Assembly (NCBI GenBank): GCA_900540885.1
Contig: UQHJ01000076.1
Coordinates: 1-10,941, forward strand
Source: an uncultured Prevotella sp.
Lineage (GTDB): Bacteria; Bacteroidota; Bacteroidia; Bacteroidales; Bacteroidaceae
Direction: 5' to 3'
DNA length: 10,941 bases
Part shown: positions 5,459 to 10,941 of the stretch, in pieces
Layout of the letters: each line of letters opens with the position of its first letter
How positions within the stretch are numbered: the first letter of the stretch is position 1
Made by a program: the position numbers and the translations under genes
The notes under the pieces: model-generated
Database searches by the model: none
What the model was told of the DNA's origin: nothing
The model's input: only the letters and a program-made list of their open reading frames with translations

Positions 5459-7999
5459 TTACTTTTCTTTCAACAATCTTACGGCCACCTTCTTGTCCGT
5501 TTCGGGTTGAGAGGGCGCATCGTTGTTGGTCGTGTCGTTAGGTATGGTGAGTTCGATCGCATTATCCACCTTCTCGTCCAATAAGGCAAAGCGCAATACG
5601 TCTTGCACATCGTTGACGAAGTGGAAGGTAAGGCCATCGACGTAACGTTCGTTAATCTCGTCAACGTCCTTGTGGTTCTCTTCCGATATCATGATGTCCG
5701 TAATGCCAGCACGCTTAGCGGCCAATATCTTCTCCTTAATACCTCCTACGGGCAATACGCGGCCACGCAGCGTAATCTCCCCCGTCATGGCAATGTGGTC
5801 GCGCACGCGGCGTTGCGTCAAGGCAGAGGCAATCGAAGTGGCAATCGTGATACCCGCTGAAGGACCGTCTTTCGGTGTCGCTCCTTCGGGCACGTGAATG
5901 TGAACCCCCCAATGGTCGAACACGCGATAGTCGATATGGAGCTTGTCGGCATGCGCCTTAATATATTCTAAGGCCAACACGGCACTCTCTTTCATCACGT
6001 CGCCGAGGTTACCCGTTAGTGTCAACTTCGGTCCCTTACTGCGGCTCACGCTGGTCTCGATAAAGAGTATCTCGCCGCCCACGGCCGTCCAAGCCAAGCC
6101 CGTAACGACGCCCGCATACTTATTGCCTTGATATTTATCGCGGCTGAAGATAGGCTTACCGAGCAACGTCTCGATATCAGCCGGCTTAATGCTTTGGCCA
6201 GCGTAGGGCATGCGGCCGTCATCGCTTGTAGAGGTGAGATAAGCCACCTTACGGAATATCTTGTCAAACTGCTTCTCAAGTTGGCGCACACCGCTCTCGC
6301 GTGTGTACTTCTCGATTACGTATTCAATCGCAGCCGGCGTAAACTTCAGTTTGCCGTCCTCGCCAAAGTCAAATTCCTTTTGTTCTTTGGGTATGAGGTG
6401 GCGGCGTGCTATCTCTTTCTTCTCTTCCGTGAGGTAGCCTTCTACGTCGATTATCTCCATGCGGTCGAGTAGGGGACGGGGAATGGTCTGCAAGCTATTG
6501 GCCGTGGCAATGAAGAACACTTTCGAGAGGTCGAAGTCGAGGTCAATAAAGTTGTCGTGGAAGGCATTGTTCTGCTCAGGGTCTAATACTTCGAGCAAGG
6601 CACTATGAGGGTCGCCATTGTAATTATTCTCTGACACCTTGTCCACCTCGTCGAGCACGAACAAGGGGTTGCACGTCTCGGCCTTCATGATACCTTTAAT
6701 GATACGGCCAGGCATAGCACCGATGTAGGTGCGACGGTGGCCACGAATTTCGGCCTCGTCGTGTACACCACCTAATGAGATGCGCACATACTTGCGTCCT
6801 AAAGCCTCGGCGATGCTGCGGCCAAGCGAAGTCTTGCCCACTCCTGGAGGGCCTACCAAACAGAGTATGGGGGCTTTCTCAGTGCGACGGAAACGCAGAG
6901 TAGCCAAGTGTTCTAAAATGCGTTCCTTCACTTTCTCCATGCCATAGTGGTCGCGGTCTAATACGCGTTCAGCATTCTTAATGTTGAGGTTGTCCTTCGT
7001 ATCGATGCCCCACGGCAGTGAGACGATCGTTTGCAGGTAGTTCAACTGCATATTATAGTCAGGCGACTGCGGGTTGATGCGCTTAAACTTCTCCACCTCG
7101 CGCTTGAACGTTTCGGCCACTTTGGTCGGCATGTATAGTTTTGAAGCCTTATCCTCCAGTTCCGTAGCGTCGTTGTTGCCGTCCTCGCCCAACTCGCTCT
7201 GAATATTCTTCATCTGTTGGTGAAGGAAGTATTCACGCTGTTGCTGGTCAAGGTCGCGACGCGTTTGGCTTTGAATATCGTGCTTAATCTGCGCAAACTG
7301 GACTTCGCGGTTGATAATCTGCAACAAGTGCATAGCGCGCTCGCGCACATCGTGTATTTGGAACAACTTGTAGCGATCGTCTTGTGTCAACTGCATATTA
7401 GAGCAAATAAAGTTGACAAGGAATACGGGGTGCGAAATGTTATTGACCGCAAACGTAGCCTCCTCCGAGCGTGGACCGTCGTTCAACTGTAAGAAGTTCA
7501 CCATGCCGTCGCGGCAAGCATCGGCCACGGCCTTAAATTGCTCATCGTCTTTATCGTAAATCACCTCCTCTATGGGCGACACCTCAACGCGCATCGTAGG
7601 TTTACGACGCGTGATCTTTTCCAATTTAAGAGGACCATACGTTTGGAGTATAGCCATGCAGCTCTTGCCTCCCATGGGGTTGGGTAGGTCGATGGTGCGC
7701 ATAACGCGTGCCACTACGCCCTCGTCATAGAAGTCCTTACGTTCGGGTTCGTCCACATGAGCGTTCTTCTGAGCCAACACGGCGATGAGGCTTCCCTTCT
7801 TGAGCGATTGGTTGACCACCTTTAGGCTCATCGTGCGGTTGACCGCAACAGAACCTACCACACCGGGGAAGAGCATCATGTTGCGCAGTGCTATTGCAGG
7901 TAGTGTCGTGTCAAAAGGAGTGTGCATCAATTCGTCCATATTGCCGTCAAAGTCGGCAATAAGTGAGAACGAAGCTTGCGGATTTACGTCTATTGTCAT
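5459..7999 (-). CDS. lon: ATP-dependent endopeptidase La (Lon)
   Basis: This 846-residue cytoplasmic AAA+ serine protease degrades misfolded and selected regulatory proteins. In order: N-terminal substrate-recognition domain (about 33-235, beginning LPAIALRNMMLFPGVV), helical linker with the HQQMKNIQSELGE block (260-272), Walker A GPPGVGKT (383-390), Walker B LFVLDEVDK (446-454), the IATAN sensor-1 segment (497-501), the ESGVRQLEK sensor-2 helix (568-576), then the protease domain with PKDGPSAG (709-716, catalytic S714) and GGIKEK (752-757, catalytic K757). The 43-residue Ser-Lys spacing equals that of E. coli Lon. The acidic, Asn-rich C-terminus past residue 815 is not conserved. The start at 7999 (MTIDVNPQ) is chosen because it gives the family's usual short acidic leader (SLIADFDGNMDEL). 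An in-frame ATG at 8062 would add 21 residues that do not look conserved and would sit about 12 bases after the predicted transcript start. It is probably the first gene of the minus-strand cluster. Confidence 0.97.
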   Translation of the reverse strand: MTIDVNPQASFSLIADFDGNMDELMHTPFDTTLPAIALRNMMLFPGVVGSVAVNRTMSLKVVNQSLKKGSLIAVLAQKNAHVDEPERKDFYDEGVVARVMRTIDLPNPMGGKSCMAILQTYGPLKLEKITRRKPTMRVEVSPIEEVIYDKDDEQFKAVADACRDGMVNFLQLNDGPRSEEATFAVNNISHPVFLVNFICSNMQLTQDDRYKLFQIHDVRERAMHLLQIINREVQFAQIKHDIQSQTRRDLDQQQREYFLHQQMKNIQSELGEDGNNDATELEDKASKLYMPTKVAETFKREVEKFKRINPQSPDYNMQLNYLQTIVSLPWGIDTKDNLNIKNAERVLDRDHYGMEKVKERILEHLATLRFRRTEKAPILCLVGPPGVGKTSLGRSIAEALGRKYVRISLGGVHDEAEIRGHRRTYIGAMPGRIIKGIMKAETCNPLFVLDEVDKVSENNYNGDPHSALLEVLDPEQNNAFHDNFIDLDFDLSKVFFIATANSLQTIPRPLLDRMEIIDVEGYLTEEKKEIARRHLIPKEQKEFDFGEDGKLKFTPAAIEYVIEKYTRESGVRQLEKQFDKIFRKVAYLTSTSDDGRMPYAGQSIKPADIETLLGKPIFSRDKYQGNKYAGVVTGLAWTAVGGEILFIETSVSRSKGPKLTLTGNLGDVMKESAVLALEYIKAHADKLHIDYRVFDHWGVHIHVPEGATPKDGPSAGITIATSIASALTQRRVRDHIAMTGEITLRGRVLPVGGIKEKILAAKRAGITDIMISEENHKDVDEINERYVDGLTFHFVNDVQDVLRFALLDEKVDNAIELTIPNDTTNNDAPSQPETDKKVAVRLLKEK

Positions 8000-8080
8000 A
8001 TATGCAGTTTGTATAGATACATAAGTTAAGGGGGAGCAACGACCCACTTCTTTGTAAATCATTGCACCCTATAGCAGCTG

Positions 8081-8109
8081 CAAATGTACAAATTTCTTTT
8101 GAAATGCAA
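8081..8109 (-). promoter_or_regulatory. Bacteroidota-type promoter for lon
   Basis: On the minus strand a TTG (8109-8107) is followed after 18 bases by TACATTTG (8088-8081), a perfect match to the Bacteroidota -7 consensus TAnnTTTG with acceptable spacing. It predicts transcription starting near 8076 and a leader of about 75 bases to the lon ATG at 7999. Confidence 0.65.
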
Positions 8110-8190
8110 TGCTTTTGCTCTTCAGAGCGCCATTTCTTCTGCATTCTCAAAAAAAGTAGATGTTAACATATATTTCTATTTAAAAAATAC

Positions 8191-8198
8191 TATATTTG
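8191..8198 (+). promoter_or_regulatory. Bacteroidota -7 element for the CSD-TPR gene
   Basis: TATATTTG matches TAnnTTTG exactly and sits downstream of an A/T tract (8149-8190). No clear TTG is found 18-21 bases upstream, so the -33 half is weak. It predicts a start near 8204 and a long leader of about 130 bases before the ATG at 8335. Confidence 0.5.
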
Positions 8199-8334
8199 CA
8201 AGGATTTTTATATGTATTGCACGTTAATGAGATTCTTATGATAATGAAAGAACTGATGTAAACGATGTCTGATCAGTTTGTTACCCCATTGTCAGCAAAA
8301 TTTCAGTAATGTGCAAATAATAGAAGTAAACATT

Positions 8335-10071
8335 ATGCTAACATTTATCAAAACCAACTATCAGGTAGGTGACACAATTGAAATCACTTGTAGTGAAGGT
8401 ATTGTCACCGGACAAATTGAGTATGTAACAGGCCAGTACATTGTCTTACTACAATCGAATGGCCAAATCTGTGGCATTGCAGCTAACGATATTCGTAGTT
8501 TCCGTGCAGAGAGTCCTGTTAAGATGGTGCCTGCTAACGGCGGTCGTGCCGTGAAGGCTCCTGCTTATGATTCCTTACACGATTCAAGCGTACTTGCTGA
8601 CGACTCTGCTGAGTACAACGAGAACTACGAAGAAGATGACTATAATGAAGAAGAACAGTCCTCAACAGCCACTACGCTGCGCGACGTGTTGGGTGAAGAT
8701 AAAGAGGTAGAGTCGGCTGACGCTCTCACGGGGGCTGCTCCCGTGGTCGAACCCAAAGTAGTAGGACACATCGACCTTGCCAGCATCGATCCTAATTATG
8801 GCCGCCGTCGTTATTTCAAAAACGAAGGAGGCACCACTACCGCTGCTGATAATACCGATAATAATTACAGCAACAATGAGAACGATAATGAGGGTAGGCA
8901 ACAAAACTATAATACTTTCGAACACCGTCCGCCCTATGTGCGTGCTACAGGTCGTATCACTTACTTCAACACCTTGAAGCGTTACGGCTTTATTCATGAC
9001 TATGCGTCCGATTCTGATCTTTACTTCTATGTACAACAGATTGTTGACCCCGAACTATTTAACCGCCTTTATAAGGGCACAAAGGTCGTTTACACTATTG
9101 GTCAAAATAACCAAGGTCGCATAGCTACTTGCATTCACCTGCCTCACACCATTAACGATGTGTACACCCTAGCAGAGGATAGCTTCGACTCCCACCAATA
9201 TGTCGTTTCAAAGGGCTTGTTAGAGCACATCCTTCAAGTTGACCCTGACAATGCTGATGCCAAGCAGTTGTTGGGAGATGTTGAGTCTGTATTGCCTACG
9301 GTAGGAGGGGAACACCAGCGTGGTGATATTGAACCCTATAATCCTTGCTTGCTTTATGTACAAGCTAAAAAATCCTTATTAAATAAGGACTATGCGCAGG
9401 CGGAAGAAACTTATCTCAAGGCACTTGAAGCTAACGAAAAGCCCGAAAGCTGTGTGAAGGACTTGCTCACACTCTACGTATCATGCTTTAAGCAAGCTAC
9501 TGATGAGGAAGAGAAAGAGCGTGTACGCCAAAAGGCGGCCGACTTCTTTGCTACCCATCAACACTTGTTGTCAAGCAATTTGACTACGAAGCAATTTTTG
9601 GCGTTGAATTATTACTTACCGATTCAAGATTATGATAAATTCTTAGCATCTGTTGATGAATTGCTAAGCATTCCCCAAGTAAACGAAAGCCTCTCACGTC
9701 GAGTGTTCTATCTATGGCAGAAGGCCATTGCGCTCAACAAGATAGGACGTGGCGAAGAAGCCTTGGAAATTTGCGAAGAAGGCTTGAAACTTTCACCCTA
9801 TAACCGTCAGCTGCACAATCTGCACGACATGATGCTCCACCCCGAACGCTATCATGCTCCCTATGGAGAATCAACGATTGCACAACAGGCAGAGGCTGAT
9901 GATAAGGTGGAAGAAGAGAAAAAAGAACAAGACGAAACCCCCGCAACGGCTGAAGCAACCGAAGAGGAAAATACGACTGAAACCGAAAATGCAAAAGAGG
10001 CCGCTGAGGCTGAAACGGAAACGGAGGCCGATGTTGAAAGCGAGGATAATCCAACAAAAGAGGAATATTAA
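8335..10071 (+). CDS. Acidic cold-shock-like domain plus TPR protein, predicted RNA-binding
   Basis: A 578-residue protein without signal peptide or membrane segment. Residues 1-57 look like a small beta-barrel (VGDTIEITCSEGIVTGQI, then IVLLQSNGQICGIAANDI), similar in pattern to SH3/KOW or Sm-like folds. Residues 58-200 are a disordered acidic and Asn-rich linker. Residues 203-270 resemble a cold-shock domain: GRITYFNTLKRYGFI corresponds to GxVKWFNxxKGFGFI (RNP1 near 216-220), DLYFYV (228-233) to DVFVHF (RNP2), then KGTKVVYTIGQNNQGRIATCI for the last strands. Residues about 286-320, 335-385 and 455-490 are TPR-like helical pairs (AQAEETYLKALEAN; EEALEICEEGLKLSPYN). The tail 517-578 is very Glu-rich. 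I cannot name the gene. The architecture suggests an RNA or ribosome-associated scaffold; that is inference. The ATG at 8335 is preferred over a TTG at 8278, which would add 19 unconserved-looking residues. It is divergent from lon and 88 bases ahead of udk. Confidence 0.85.
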   Translation: MLTFIKTNYQVGDTIEITCSEGIVTGQIEYVTGQYIVLLQSNGQICGIAANDIRSFRAESPVKMVPANGGRAVKAPAYDSLHDSSVLADDSAEYNENYEEDDYNEEEQSSTATTLRDVLGEDKEVESADALTGAAPVVEPKVVGHIDLASIDPNYGRRRYFKNEGGTTTAADNTDNNYSNNENDNEGRQQNYNTFEHRPPYVRATGRITYFNTLKRYGFIHDYASDSDLYFYVQQIVDPELFNRLYKGTKVVYTIGQNNQGRIATCIHLPHTINDVYTLAEDSFDSHQYVVSKGLLEHILQVDPDNADAKQLLGDVESVLPTVGGEHQRGDIEPYNPCLLYVQAKKSLLNKDYAQAEETYLKALEANEKPESCVKDLLTLYVSCFKQATDEEEKERVRQKAADFFATHQHLLSSNLTTKQFLALNYYLPIQDYDKFLASVDELLSIPQVNESLSRRVFYLWQKAIALNKIGRGEEALEICEEGLKLSPYNRQLHNLHDMMLHPERYHAPYGESTIAQQAEADDKVEEEKKEQDETPATAEATEEENTTETENAKEAAEAETETEADVESEDNPTKEEY

Positions 10072-10101
10072 TTCTTCTCTCCTTTTATGAGAATCAATTG
10101 G

Positions 10102-10135
10102 GGGGACAATCCTGATAAGGACTGTCCCCTTATTT
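10102..10135 (+). terminator. Intrinsic terminator after the CSD-TPR gene
   Basis: GGGGACA (10102-10108) pairs with TGTCCCC (10123-10129), and after one A/C mismatch TCCT pairs with AGGA around a GATA loop. G-T and T-A pairs extend the base, and TTATTT follows. The stem is GC-rich and strong. It lies 30 bases past the CSD-TPR stop and only 24 bases before udk. Confidence 0.8.
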
Positions 10136-10159
10136 AAATAAAACGAAAAACAGAATAAT

Positions 10160-10774
10160 ATGTTAATTATAGGTATAGCGGGCGGCACAGGTTCGGGTAA
10201 GACGACGGTAGTGAATAAGATTGTCAACACTTTGCCCGACAACACCGTGGCCGTCATTCCGCAAGATTCATATTATAATGCACAGTGGGACGTGCCAGAA
10301 GAGTTGCGTAAGAAGACCAACTTCGACCACCCTGATGCCTTTGAGTGGCCGCTCTTGGCTCACCAAATAGAGGAGTTGCGCAATGGCCATGCGATTGAGC
10401 AGCCGACTTATTCTTATATCACTTGTACGCGTCAGCAAGAGACTATACACGTCGAGCCGCACGATGTAATCATCGTAGAGGGAATCATGGCGCTTTACGA
10501 CAAGCAGTTGCGCGACCTCATGGACCTCAAGATATTTGTCGATGCTGAACCCGACGAACGTTTATTGCGTGTGATTGAGCGCGATATAGCCGAACGTGGC
10601 CATCCGCTTGAGATGTTGATTGACAAGTATCGCAATGTGCTCAAGCCCATGCACGATGAGTTTATCGAACCTACTAAGCAGTATGCTGACATCATCATTC
10701 CTAATGGTGGCGAGAACGTTCGTGCCGTGTCAATGATGCAGATGTACATTCTCTCAGCGCTGATACGCCGATAA
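10160..10774 (+). CDS. udk: Uridine kinase (uridine/cytidine monophosphokinase)
   Basis: This 204-residue cytoplasmic enzyme phosphorylates uridine and cytidine to UMP and CMP in pyrimidine salvage, using ATP or GTP. The P-loop GGTGSGKT is at 8-15. The substrate region has PQDSYY (34-39, with D36 the likely catalytic base), NFDHPDAFEW (54-63) and PTYSYITCTR (82-91). The Walker B-like VIIVEGI is at 103-109, and the lid helix carries the Arg/Asp/Arg pattern RVIERDIAERG (137-147). Length fits bacterial Udk. At position 85 there is Ser where many uridine kinases have Asp (YDY); this may be normal for Bacteroidota homologues. The start at 10160 follows an A-rich leader without Shine-Dalgarno and opens straight into the P-loop strand, so no alternative start is plausible. 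The terminator just upstream leaves little room for its own promoter. Confidence 0.95.
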   Translation: MLIIGIAGGTGSGKTTVVNKIVNTLPDNTVAVIPQDSYYNAQWDVPEELRKKTNFDHPDAFEWPLLAHQIEELRNGHAIEQPTYSYITCTRQQETIHVEPHDVIIVEGIMALYDKQLRDLMDLKIFVDAEPDERLLRVIERDIAERGHPLEMLIDKYRNVLKPMHDEFIEPTKQYADIIIPNGGENVRAVSMMQMYILSALIRR

Positions 10775-10791
10775 ACAGCCCTAATTGGGGG

Positions 10792-10808
10792 GCGGGTTTT
10801 TAACCCGC
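10792..10808 (+). terminator. Hairpin downstream of udk
   Basis: GCGGGTT and AACCCGC form a perfect 7-base stem around a TTT loop, 17 bases after the udk stop. No T-tract follows (GGCAGCAG instead), so termination would be weaker than at 10102-10135. It is preceded by the same AATTGGGGGG decamer that precedes that upstream terminator. Confidence 0.5.
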
Positions 10809-10902
10809 GGCAGCAGCAGGTCTTGACATCTACTTATAGTCGTTTAGCGCGAGAACATACATAATGTCTTGTACTGAATAAGTTGACACTTTACTAATCA
10901 AA

Positions 10903-10941
10903 ATGAGAACGTATTCAGACATGACAGATGAGCGTAGATTA
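10903..10941 (+). CDS. Possible start of an unidentified gene, cut by right edge
   Basis: An ATG at 10903 opens a frame of 13 codons (MRTYSDMTDERRL) that reaches the window edge without a stop. It is preceded by an A-rich segment (ACTAATCAAA), as usual for starts in this group. The fragment is too short to identify; a transposase or any other small protein is possible, and the frame may be chance. Confidence 0.3.
   Translation, partial: MRTYSDMTDERRL

Larger units (their letters stand above)
8000..8334. other. Divergent intergenic region between lon and the CSD-TPR gene
   Basis: This 335-base AT-rich region has no convincing gene. It holds a minus-strand promoter for lon, a plus-strand -7 element for the CSD-TPR gene, and inverted repeats near the lon promoter: GCAGCTGC at 8074-8081, over the expected start site, and GCTCT-TC-AGAGC at 8117-8128, just upstream of the -33 element. 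The plus-strand leader (about 8204-8334) includes two tiny open frames, 8238-8261 (7 codons) and 8265-8309 (14 codons), and one stray AATGTGC octamer core at 8308-8314. Confidence 0.7.

Noticed and set aside
5311..5541. Plus-strand frame with MCKCANVQM-like repeats
   Set aside because: It is translation of the octamer array and antisense of lon; such peptides are an expected artefact of 8-base repeats.
8000..8062. ATG at 8062 as the lon start
   Set aside because: It adds 21 residues unlike Lon N-termini and lies almost at the predicted transcript start.
8278..8334. TTG start giving a 597-residue CSD-TPR protein
   Set aside because: The ATG at 8335 has an A-rich upstream context and opens directly into the predicted domain; the extra 19 residues look like leader sequence.
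8727..8745. ACGGG/CCCGT symmetry inside the CSD-TPR gene
   Set aside because: It is a 5-pair stem within coding sequence and lacks a T-tract, so it is probably chance.

Overview
The window looks like a chromosomal segment of a Bacteroidota organism, most likely Bacteroidales close to Prevotella/Bacteroides. The evidence is the protein sequences of Lon, Tgt and Udk, the promoter motifs TAnnTTTG with an upstream TTG, the absence of clear Shine-Dalgarno sequences (A-rich leaders instead), and the lon-tgt-permease gene order. The placement is from recall of family sequences, not a database search.

Layout. From about 8.0 kb down to 1, five genes lie on the minus strand in the order lon (ATP-dependent protease), tgt (queuosine tRNA-guanine transglycosylase), an LptF/LptG-family permease, a DEAD-box RNA helicase with a long RG/N-rich tail, and the 5' part of a secreted protein that resembles the N-terminal region of GH92 alpha-mannosidases and runs off the left edge. 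The spacers after lon, after the permease gene and after the helicase gene each hold short repeats with an 8-base period, arranged partly as inverted pairs that could fold as long imperfect hairpins. The tgt-permease spacer holds a smaller palindrome. From 8.2 kb to the right end the plus strand carries a 578-residue acidic protein that joins a small N-terminal beta-rich domain, a cold-shock-like domain, TPR-like helices and a Glu-rich tail. It is followed by a strong hairpin terminator, udk (uridine kinase), a second hairpin, and the first 13 codons of a possible further gene cut by the right edge.

How the genes fit together. Most are housekeeping genes for RNA and protein quality control: Lon proteolysis, tRNA queuosine modification, RNA unwinding, a predicted RNA-binding CSD-TPR protein and pyrimidine salvage, plus LPS transport. 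lon and the CSD-TPR gene are divergently transcribed from a 335-base region with a recognisable Bacteroidota promoter for lon and a good -7 element for the other. I see no rRNA, tRNA, CRISPR array, complete insertion sequence or phage gene.

The items most worth following up are the CSD-TPR protein, the 8-base-period inverted repeats between genes (one array abuts the tgt start codon and stays open in its reading frame), the apparent loss of zinc-ligand cysteines in Tgt, and the divergent GH92-like protein with a low-complexity insert. No complete new defence or metabolic system is evident.
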